Positions 57,784-64,000 of a stretch of DNA of 64,000 nucleotides are shown piece by piece. The notes under the pieces are model-generated. The model had not been told where the DNA came from. It did not search any database and saw only the letters and a program-made list of their open reading frames with translations. How positions within the stretch are numbered: the first letter of the stretch is position 1; each line of letters begins with the position of its first letter. Source of the DNA: Hondaea fermentalgiana. Taxonomy: Eukaryota > Sar > Bigyra > Thraustochytrida > Thraustochytriidae. The stretch is taken from positions 111,466 through 175,465 of the forward strand of contig NPFB01000020.1 in assembly GCA_014084085.1 (NCBI GenBank), in the 5' to 3' direction. Made by a program: the position numbers and the translations under genes.

Positions 57784-58734
57784 CTTGCGGGCGACCTTTT
57801 CGTTCGTTCTTCCTCCCTTCTTTTCCCCTTTCGTTGCCCTGCCCAAGACGTTTGATCTTTGCGCCCAGAGCTCTTCGCCCGCCCAGCTCTTTTCGTCCTG
57901 GCGCTCAGGATCTCTGCCAACCTGCTGCTCTTTCGGCTCGGAGACGAAGAGGATCTTGCGGCCTCGTTCGGGTTCCGGGCTCCCTAGGGCCCGGTTAGGT
58001 TTAAGCCCAGTGGGACCGAGAGTGCCCAGAATTGCGTACCGCGCCCCGCGGTTTCGCGATAGTAACGCTCCCTCGCCGAGCGCGGTCCGTGCCGACACCG
58101 ACCTCGACCTCGCCCTCGACCTCGACGATCGCCCGCTCGCGAGCGCGAAAGAAGCAATAAGAACTCGGGCCCTTCCCCCGCGGCAAGTCGAGCGAAGCGA
58201 CCGCGCGCAGGTTCGGCCCGTTGCTGGCCTGCTGGCCGGCTGGGTTCAGGCCGAGCGAGGCTGCGAAGAAGAAGAAGAAGAAGACCAAGAAGAGAGGGCG
58301 CAACGCACAGGGACGAGGAAAGGAGGCGGGGGAGGAAAGACAGACAGACAGAAAGACAGGCAGAATAAAGAAAGAAAGAAAGAAGGAAAGAAGGAAAGAA
58401 AGAAGAAGGAAAGAAAGAAGCGCCGCTCCCAGTTCGCGATCGACGGTCGATCGGCGGCGCGTCCGGCGGAGTCGCGCGCGGAGACGCGCGCGGTCGCGGC
58501 GGCGGAGAGCGCGCGGCTCTTCGAGACAGGCCCCGCGGAGGAGGTCGAGGCCGGAGTCGAGGCCGAGGCCGAGGCCGAGGTCGAGGTCGAGGTCGAGGGT
58601 CCGTCGAGCCGGATCCCTGGCGAAAGGCGAGGGGCGAGCGCGAGAGCGAGGGCGCGAGGCCGGGGCGACAGCGGCAGCCAAGTCCGCGGCGAGCAGCGCC
58701 TCCTCCGGCGGCGCCCGAGAGACGCAGAGGAGAG
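57784..58734. other. Divergent region with complementary 6-bp repeats and purine tracts
   Basis: About 950 bp. It holds CTCGAC-type units at about 58097-58133, (GAA)n at 58264-58284, AAAG/GAAA tracts at about 58366-58420 and GAGGCC/GAGGTC units at 58541-58598. The first and last sets are inverted relative to each other. It contains the promoters of the DsbA-like and Cdh1 genes and probably the long Cdh1 leader. Confidence 0.5.
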
Positions 58735-60381
58735 ATGGCGTTCAGCCCGCCGTCGTCGCCTGCGCGCAGGCTGGACTCGAACTATGAGGCGCGGCTCAAG
58801 AGCCCCGGGCGACAGTTCAGGCCGTCGCCGAGCCGACGAAAGTCGCTGCTCTCGTCGCCGGGCAGCTCGCCCGGAGCGTCGACCACGCCCAAGCGCGACC
58901 GGTCCGTGTACTCGGACAGGTTCATCCCAAGCAGGTCGGGCACGCAGCTCGAAACGGGTTTCTCCCTGCTCGGCGCCGACGACAACGGCCCCGGGTCTGG
59001 CAACAAGTCGACGACCAGCGGAGGCGGCGCGGGCGGCGCGGGCGGCGGCACAGGCGCAAACGCAGCCGGCACGGATACCAAGGAGGGTTTTTCGACATAT
59101 TCAATGCTCTTGCGCAGCGAATTGCTGGGCCTGGAAGCGTCCCCTCAGCGCAAGGTTGGGTCACCAAGCGCAAGTGTGGTAAGCTCGTCGCCAGGCGGGG
59201 GCGCGGAGGTCAAGGACAGCCCCGAGCAGCGGTCAGGTCCTGGTTCGGGCGGTCGTGGAATGCACGCCTCACCCGGGCGAAACCTCTTTAGATTCAAGGC
59301 ACCGCGCCAGACAGCTTTGGACCTGAAAAAGTCGTTCAACATGTCGCCCATCGGTCCAAACTCCCCTAACCTCATGTCATCACCACGCAAGGCCAAGCGA
59401 AAGATCCCCAAGACGCCCTTTAAGGTCCTCGACGCTCCGGCGCTGCAGGATGATTTTTATCTAAATTTGGTCGACTGGTCGTCCCAAAACGTGCTCGCCG
59501 TGGGCCTTGGCTCCTGTGTATATCTGTGGAGCGCGTGCACGAGCAAGGTGACCAAGCTCTGCGATCTTGGACAGCATGACTGGGTCACTTCGGTCTGCTG
59601 GACGCAGCGCGGACATCACATTGCCATCGGGACCAATCATGGTTATGTGGAGCTTTGGGACGCCGCGAAATGCAGCAAGATCCGGGTCATGAGTGGTCAT
59701 GGCGCGAGAGTTGGCTGTCTGAGCTGGACATCGAACCAACTCGCCTCGGGCAGCCGTGACCGCTCCATCTTGCTCCGCGATGTGCGCCAACCGTCGAGCT
59801 ACTTGAAAAAACTTACGGGTCACAAGCAAGAGGTCTGCGGGCTCAAGTGGTCCTTTGACGACCAGCAGCTGGCGTCCGGGGGCAATGACAACAAGCTCAT
59901 GATCTGGAACCATCACAGCACGAGCCCAGTCCTCCGATTTGCGGAGCACACTGCCGCCGTAAAGGCCATCGCTTGGAATCCGCACCAGAACGGCTTCCTT
60001 GCGTCGGGAGGCGGCACGGCGGACCGATGCATTCGATTCTGGAACACCTTGACGGGGACTCCCATCAAATGCATCGACACGGGCAGCCAGGTGTGCAACC
60101 TGATGTTTGCCAAAAACGTCAACGAGCTTGTCTCGACGCACGGCTACTCTCTTAACCAGATTATCATCTGGCGTGTACCCCAAATGACAAAGGTGGCCAC
60201 GCTCACGGGACATCTTACGCGCGTCCTTTACCTTGCGTGCAGTCCGGATGCTCAGACGATTGTCACCGGGGCCGGCGACGAGACGCTCCGATTCTGGAAT
60301 GTCTTTCCCGCGCCAAAGAATAAGGATGGCTCGCGGCTCGGGACGAGTTTGCTCTTTCCTTCGGGAGCCGATATTCGATGA
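58735..60381 (+). CDS. FZR1: Cdh1 / Fizzy-related APC/C activator
   Basis: Encodes 548 aa. The C-box is SDRFIPSRSGTQ (residues 62-68 DRFIPSR), which docks on the anaphase-promoting complex. Before the propeller is KIPKTPFKVLDAPALQDDFY, the conserved lead-in of Cdc20/Cdh1. Seven WD40 repeats fill about residues 230-530 (for example LASGSRDRSILLRDVRQPSS, LASGGNDNKLMIWNHHST, IVTGAGDETLRFWNVFP). The chain ends in the IR tail (GADIR), the second APC/C contact. The DRFIPSR form and the lead-in favour Cdh1 over Cdc20. It targets D-box and KEN substrates for destruction in late mitosis and G1. The N-terminus is rich in Ser-Pro sites (SPPSSP, KSPGRQ, RPSPSR), as expected for CDK control. Confidence 0.95.
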   Translation: MAFSPPSSPARRLDSNYEARLKSPGRQFRPSPSRRKSLLSSPGSSPGASTTPKRDRSVYSDRFIPSRSGTQLETGFSLLGADDNGPGSGNKSTTSGGGAGGAGGGTGANAAGTDTKEGFSTYSMLLRSELLGLEASPQRKVGSPSASVVSSSPGGGAEVKDSPEQRSGPGSGGRGMHASPGRNLFRFKAPRQTALDLKKSFNMSPIGPNSPNLMSSPRKAKRKIPKTPFKVLDAPALQDDFYLNLVDWSSQNVLAVGLGSCVYLWSACTSKVTKLCDLGQHDWVTSVCWTQRGHHIAIGTNHGYVELWDAAKCSKIRVMSGHGARVGCLSWTSNQLASGSRDRSILLRDVRQPSSYLKKLTGHKQEVCGLKWSFDDQQLASGGNDNKLMIWNHHSTSPVLRFAEHTAAVKAIAWNPHQNGFLASGGGTADRCIRFWNTLTGTPIKCIDTGSQVCNLMFAKNVNELVSTHGYSLNQIIIWRVPQMTKVATLTGHLTRVLYLACSPDAQTIVTGAGDETLRFWNVFPAPKNKDGSRLGTSLLFPSGADIR

Positions 60382-60846
60382 GCCAAGACTACGAAGTAAA
60401 GGATCAAGAGCTGGAGAAATTTGGTGGCACAATCAGTCAACAATCGTCATACCGGCAACACGGACTCCAGAACTGCCTTTGAATGAAAGACCAAGGATGC
60501 TGACGCTCGGTGCAGTTGCGTGCTGAGACTGTTCTTGCGCATCCCAAGGACTGACGTCAAATGTTCAATTAAGTTTGCCATTCTTTGTCTTTGTAGACTG
60601 CAGCGAAATGAGATCAAATTCTGACATTCGTTTCTTAGCTTTGGTCATCGGAACTGCACAAGAAAACGGACGGTCAGTCAAGTTTGCCCTTCTTTTATCA
60701 CTGTAGATTGCAACAACAAAAAGATATCAAAGTCTAACACTCTTACTTTTGCTATTTTCATTGAAATCGCACAGAAAAATGATGTTCATGCTTTGCCGTG
60801 AGAGTACGAACGAGCATTTTACACTAACAATGTTCCAGCTCTCCTC
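60382..60846. other. Convergent region with a diverged 109-bp tandem duplication
   Basis: Between the Cdh1 and Rab23-like stop codons. No gene. The duplication is listed separately. Confidence 0.5.
60565..60782. repeat. Diverged ~109-bp tandem duplication
   Basis: Unit 1 (60565-60673) opens with TCAATTAAGTTTGCC, and unit 2 (60674-60782) with TCAGTCAAGTTTGCC. Matches continue in phase: TTCTTTGTCTTTGTAGACTG versus TTCTTTTATCACTGTAGATT, then GAGATCAAATTCTGACATTC versus AGATATCAAAGTCTAACACT, and AACTGCACAAGAAAA versus AATCGCACAGAAAAA. Confidence 0.7.
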
Positions 60847-61713
60847 CTATGCAATAACGCAAGAACCCCGGTGCTTCCTCCTCTTCCCGAGCGTACGCTG
60901 CTTTGACGGCACGAGAGGCGCACGTTGCGTGGTGTGCGTGCTACTTACCGCATCTTGGGACGCGCTCGTTTGGTCATTCTGAGCTGAGCCTTGCAGGTGG
61001 TGATGCTTTGCCTTGGGCGGCGAATTCGCTTGAGAGGAATCGGTTGGATCGTGCGAGGGCTCTGCATTGGCCTCAGCGTCTTCATCTCGGCAATGGGATT
61101 CATCATCAGAAGCGGGGGAATCCTCTGGTCGCATGCCATCAACCTCGGGATACACGTCGCAAATATCAGTAAGGGCTGCAGCCTCGGCACCGACGCACTT
61201 GGTAGCAACATACATGAAAACCTCCTCAACAAGGTCCGGATTTTTGCAAGATACGCGATACAATCGTGCCTGGACTTCGCGAGCAAGCTCGCGCGCTTCT
61301 GCGGCGGAGATGTGCGTGGCCTGATTTTCGAGGTCAATTTTGCTTTGTACCAGAACCAAACGGGTGTGAGGACCGCAGTCACGCCGCACCTTGTTGGCCA
61401 GCGCAGTCACCCTCTCAAAGGACGCGCGGTCGTCGGTAGCAAAAACGAGAATCGCGGCATTGGCATCTTTAAAGTACCGCTGAGCCATTTGACCTTCGAT
61501 ATGATCGCCACCTACCTCCCAAATCATGAGATTGATGTCTTCGCAAGCTTCCTCAAGAAAAATGTTCTTCTCCTTAAAGTCGACCCCAATTGTCTTTTTG
61601 TGCTGCGAAGGCATCTCTCCTCGGACATAGACCGAGGTTAGACTCGTTTTGCCTACATTACTGCTACCAAGCACCAGCACACGCAGCGATGACTCGAGGT
61701 CGCCGAGATCCAT
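60847..61713 (-). CDS. Rab23-like small GTPase with altered G3 motif and CaaX end
   Basis: Encodes 288 aa. The P-loop GSSNVGKT (residues 16-23) and switch Thr in KKTIGVDF (Thr41) are intact. The core ILVFATDDRASFERVTALAN, VLVQSKIDLEN and ARLYRVSCKNPDLVEEVFMY follows Rab23 more than other Rabs. The G3 motif is WEVGGDH (65-71), not WDTAGQE: Asp57 is Glu and the catalytic Gln61 position is Asp. G4 is SKID in place of NKxD, with the Asp kept. The C-terminal 90 residues are a Ser/Glu/His-rich linker, and the chain ends CVIA, a CaaX prenylation signal. Rab23 works at cilia and in Hedgehog-type signalling in animals. The nearest upstream gene, divergent, is PDE6-delta. Confidence 0.75.
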   Translation of the reverse strand: MDLGDLESSLRVLVLGSSNVGKTSLTSVYVRGEMPSQHKKTIGVDFKEKNIFLEEACEDINLMIWEVGGDHIEGQMAQRYFKDANAAILVFATDDRASFERVTALANKVRRDCGPHTRLVLVQSKIDLENQATHISAAEARELAREVQARLYRVSCKNPDLVEEVFMYVATKCVGAEAAALTDICDVYPEVDGMRPEDSPASDDESHCRDEDAEANAEPSHDPTDSSQANSPPKAKHHHLQGSAQNDQTSASQDAVSSTHTTQRAPLVPSKQRTLGKRRKHRGSCVIA

Positions 61714-62667
61714 TGCTTCCTCGACAGCGACTCCGCCGCGCCGTAGCGAAAGAAAGAACGAGCGCCTCCCGCGTTTGCTTACGCCTCAGACGATTGCGCT
61801 ATTTGCCTTTTGCTTGGCTGTCTGTACTTTTGCTCGCCGTTTGCCTGGCTATCAAAACTTTTGCTCGCTGCCTGCTTGGCACGAGGATGCACACGAATTG
61901 TCTGCTCGTGCACGACGCTCACTTGAGGTTCTGTCGCTCGGTCGTTTCGGCCGGCCGGCCGCCCCGCCGCCCCGCTCAGAAAACTAAAAAGAGAGAGACC
62001 GATAGACAAACACTCTTAGGAGCAAAGGTGGTATGAGAGCCCGACTATGAGTGTGCCACAGCGGCGCCGCAGCAGCGTACCGCGCTGGCACTGTTTTCCC
62101 CTGGGTCGAAGTTCAAGACGGGCTAGCAGGCAGATTAGCTGGCTGTGTAGCGAGTCCTATTCTTGTCCGTGCTAGGAAACGTTCAAGTTTCTAACAACAC
62201 GAGGCCCAAGGCCGAGGTCCGTGTCCGTGTTCGTGTCCAAATAGGCCTACTTCTGCAAGTTCAACTTGAAGTTTCGCAGAGCTCAGAAGTCAGGCTTTCT
62301 TTCATTTCAACGGTCATATCGAGAGCGGCCATGCCGAGCCCAAAGAGAGGAACTGGGTTGGTTACTGCTACTACTGCGCCCGTCTCGAGCCGGCAGGTCT
62401 CTTGGGGCAGGTTTGCACGACCTGCTCGCTGCGCAGGGCACCTGGACGGCGGCGTGGGTGGCGCAGCACAGCGAAGCGCAGCGCAGCGCAGGGCGGAGTC
62501 ACGCGCGGACCGTACCGTAGCGGAGCAGAGCAGAGCAGAGCAGAGCAGAACAGCATTGAGCAGCATCGGAAAGGAGCGTCGCGTCGCGTCGGGCAGAAAG
62601 CGACAACAGCAGGGCGGACGGCACCGTCGAGGACCATCTTGCAGTTCTAGCTCCTTGGAGGAGCAGC
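61714..62667. other. Divergent promoter region, Rab23-like / PDE6-delta
   Basis: About 950 bp. It has CGCAG-type 5-bp units at about 62461-62490 and GAGCA-type 5-bp units at 62521-62560, just upstream of the PDE6-delta ATG. The region must hold both promoters. No gene supported. Confidence 0.5.
62461..62560. repeat. CGCAG / GAGCA pentanucleotide microsatellites
   Basis: Two neighbouring 5-bp-period runs: GCGCAGCGCAGCGCAGG-type near 62476-62491 and GAGCAGAGCAGAGCAGAGCA at about 62523-62547. They are part of the leader or promoter of the PDE6-delta gene. Confidence 0.8.
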
Positions 62668-63342
62668 ATGGAGTCCAAGTACAGCTCGGAGACCTGGGCT
62701 GCAGAGGCCAAGGAGTCCAAGACGAACGGCGACGGCCTTGGTGCAAAAAGCGGCGCCAAGAGCAACTCCCGGACAATCGTTCACAATGACTTTGACGAAG
62801 AGGACCTTGAAGCCGACGCGGAGTGGGAGCTCTTGAAGCGGAAAAAGAGGCAAGGCGAGATTCGTGTGTCCTCGAACCCGGCGGCGCAGCGCATCTTGCG
62901 CGGTTTCCGCATCAATCATATGCGAATGCGCGACGCAGAGTCTGGCAGGCTCATGTGGCGCTCCGAAGAGTGGGGCGACGACATGTTCGAACGAGAAATG
63001 GAAGCTCACGTGCCAGCCAGTATTCTCGACTGCCGAGCAGTTGCTCGCGAGATTAATTTCACAAGCGAGGAGGCAATGAACAAATTTCGACTCGAACAGC
63101 GAGTCTACTTTCAAGGCGTCTGCATGGAGGAGTGGTTCTTCAACTTTGGATTTGTCATCCCTGGGTCCACGAATACCTGGGAGCAGACCATTTATGCGGC
63201 CGAAAAGTCAGCCATGCTTCCTGCACATCTCATCTCGGGCCAGATCACGATCGAGACCAGCTTTTACGACGACAACCTCTTTGTCTCCAAGTCGCTTGTG
63301 CGCATCTTCTACGACCTGCCGGAGCCCACCATCGTCAACTGA
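62668..63342 (+). CDS. PDE6D: PDE6-delta / PrBP prenyl-binding chaperone
   Basis: Encodes 224 aa; the family's core is about 150 aa, so the first 70 or so residues are an extra, Lys/Glu-rich N-terminus. The beta-sandwich is highly conserved: ILRGFRINHMRMRDAESGRL, VAREINFTSEEAMNKFRLEQ, FQGVCMEEWFFNFGFVIPGS, TNTWEQTIYAAEKSAMLPAH and ITIETSFYDDNLFVSKSLVR. This family extracts farnesylated or geranylgeranylated proteins from membranes and hands them over, often towards cilia under control of Arl2/Arl3. UNC119, the acyl-binding relative, is excluded by the NSTNTW-like GSTNTW segment and the NFTSEEAMNKFRLEQ signature. The neighbour, divergent, encodes a CaaX-ending GTPase. Confidence 0.95.
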   Translation: MESKYSSETWAAEAKESKTNGDGLGAKSGAKSNSRTIVHNDFDEEDLEADAEWELLKRKKRQGEIRVSSNPAAQRILRGFRINHMRMRDAESGRLMWRSEEWGDDMFEREMEAHVPASILDCRAVAREINFTSEEAMNKFRLEQRVYFQGVCMEEWFFNFGFVIPGSTNTWEQTIYAAEKSAMLPAHLISGQITIETSFYDDNLFVSKSLVRIFYDLPEPTIVN

Positions 63343-63360
63343 TACTTCCTACATATACTA

Positions 63361-63367
63361 TATAAAG
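63361..63367 (+). promoter_or_regulatory. TATA-like element upstream of tRNA-Ile copy 1
   Basis: TATAAAG lies 31 to 25 bp before the tRNA start, in the context CTATATAAAG. The same position upstream of copy 2 also has TATATAAT, which argues for a polymerase III upstream element. Confidence 0.55.
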
Positions 63368-63391
63368 AACAAGTTGCCCTCGCGCCACATC

Positions 63392-63466
63392 GGTCCTATA
63401 GCTCAGCTTGGTTAGAGCGTGGAGCTAATAACTCCAAGGTCGGGGGTTCGACCCCCCCTGGGACTA
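63392..63466 (+). tRNA. tRNA-Ile(AAU), copy 1
   Basis: A 75-nt intronless tRNA. Acceptor stem GGTCCTA with TGGGACT and discriminator A; D arm GCTC/GAGC; anticodon arm TGGAG-CTAATAA-CTCCA, giving anticodon AAT (inosine-modified in eukaryotes, reading ATT/ATC/ATA). The T arm is GGGGG-TTCGACC-CCCCC. There is no encoded CCA. The A box (TAGCTCAGCTTGG) and B box (GGTTCGACC) are present. Confidence 0.95.
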
Positions 63467-63472
63467 TCGTTT

Positions 63473-63480
63473 CTTTTTTT
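63473..63480 (+). terminator. Pol III T-run after tRNA-Ile copy 1
   Basis: A run of eight T's begins seven bases after the tRNA end (TCGTTTCTTTTTTTTCAC). It is the standard polymerase III stop signal. Confidence 0.75.
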
Positions 63481-63527
63481 CACTATTCTCTGTAATTTTT
63501 TTCTTTGTGATCAGAATCAAAAATTGA

Positions 63528-63535
63528 TATATAAT
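63528..63535 (+). promoter_or_regulatory. TATA-like element upstream of tRNA-Ile copy 2
   Basis: TATATAAT centred about 30 bp before the start of the second tRNA, matching the position seen for copy 1. A shared TTGCCYTC follows in both (63374-63381 and 63549-63556), though at slightly different spacing. Confidence 0.5.
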
Positions 63536-63561
63536 GCTCATGGGATCACTTGCCTTCAACT

Positions 63562-63761
63562 TGGTCCTATAGCTCAGCTTGGTTAGAGCGTGGAGCTAAT
63601 AACTCCAANNNNNNNNNNNNNNNNNNNNNNNNNNNNNNNNNNNNNNNNNNNNNNNNNNNNNNNNNNNNNNNNNNNNNNNNNNNNNNNNNNNNNNNNNNNN
63701 NNNNNNNNAGAGCGTGGAGCTAATAACTCCAAGGTCGGGGGTTCGACCCCCCCTGGGACTA
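63562..63761 (+). tRNA. tRNA-Ile(AAU), copy 2, split by a scaffold gap
   Basis: The first 47 nt (63562-63608) match copy 1 exactly. After 100 N, the sequence restarts with AGAGCGTGGAGC and runs to the end at 63761. The last 24 nt before the gap equal the first 24 nt after it, so removing the gap and one copy of the overlap gives a complete 75-nt tRNA identical to copy 1. Confidence 0.85.
63609..63708. other. Scaffold gap (100 N) inside the tRNA
   Basis: Exactly 100 N, flanked on both sides by the same 24 bp of tRNA sequence. Probably an overlap artefact, or alternatively a collapsed tRNA array. Confidence 0.9.
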
Positions 63762-63765
63762 CTGT

Positions 63766-63796
63766 ACTTTTTTCCCCCCTTTTTTTTTTTTTTTTT
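63766..63796 (+). terminator. Pol III T-runs after tRNA-Ile copy 2
   Basis: Six T's starting about 6 bases after the tRNA end, then a C run and a longer T run of about 17. Either would stop polymerase III. Confidence 0.7.
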
Positions 63797-64000
63797 CCCT
63801 CTCCACCCTTTCCTTTGCCAGTCGTGGCCCTCACTTGGCTACAGTTGCCAAGGGGCAAACCGGGCCAAGGTGCAGGTGTAAAATGTTGTCAACCATTTAT
63901 TCCATCAAGTCTGCCTCAAAGGCGTGTTGCCAAAATCCAAGTCGAAAACTAAGACGCCAAGAGCTACCAGTCGGCGGCGTAAGCGCATTCCTGGCGTCAA

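Noticed and set aside
57784..58098. 105-residue N-terminal extension of the DsbA-like protein
   Set aside because: It would bury an obvious signal peptide inside the chain; the downstream ATG gives a proper secretory start.
1..64000. CRISPR arrays, prokaryotic operons or phage regions
   Set aside because: No spaced direct repeats of CRISPR type; gene content is eukaryotic, and orientation is mixed with long spacers.

Overview
This is a nuclear eukaryotic window from a compact, GC-rich, intron-poor protist genome. Twenty-two confident protein genes are each a single uninterrupted ORF, up to a 3,072-codon axonemal gene, and none needs an intron to explain it. The content (condensin, Cdh1, a Treslin-like factor, nucleoporin NDC1, an R1R2R3 MYB, the ciliary central-pair protein CFAP54, PDE6-delta, a Rab23-like GTPase, a bacterial-type ribosomal protein S16 and a PH-domain MAP kinase) points to a flagellate stramenopile. 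A thraustochytrid-like labyrinthulomycete is my best guess. That placement is inference from gene style, not proven by a marker.

Layout. 1-3125: no confident gene; a 5-bp-period satellite lies at 795-1115. 3126-16929: condensin subunit D2, a diacylglycerol-lipase-like enzyme, a mitochondrial-carrier-like protein, an ABC1/UbiB kinase, an NSUN-type RNA methyltransferase, mitochondrial bS16m and an exostosin-type glycosyltransferase. 17468-24768: a TauE/SafE transporter, an adenylation-carrier-ankyrin protein and an NDC1-like nucleoporin. 24769-25894: a duplicated non-coding segment holding a perfectly conserved 134-bp block. 25895-43509: a Kelch protein, a two-TM protein of unknown function, MYB and CFAP54. 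44418-54411: a membrane-anchored haem peroxidase, a piggyBac-type transposase carrying an inserted YqaJ-like nuclease, and a Treslin-like replication factor. 54715-63342: PH-MAPK, a DsbA-like secreted protein, Cdh1, a Rab23-like GTPase and PDE6-delta. 63392-63761: two tRNA-Ile(AAU) genes.

Most genes are unrelated housekeeping neighbours in mixed orientation. The one pair with an obvious functional link is the divergent Rab23-like GTPase (CaaX end) and PDE6-delta (prenyl-binding chaperone). The strongest novelty is the transposase: it keeps the three piggyBac DDE aspartates (D418, D499, D1071) but has a complete-looking YqaJ/PD-(D/E)XK nuclease between the second and third.

There are three 100-N scaffold gaps (13120-13219, 24990-25089, 63609-63708). 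The last two are flanked on both sides by the same sequence, so they are probably overlap artefacts rather than missing DNA. Starts were chosen at ATG codons; several ORFs continue upstream only through GTG/TTG or low-complexity leader sequence.
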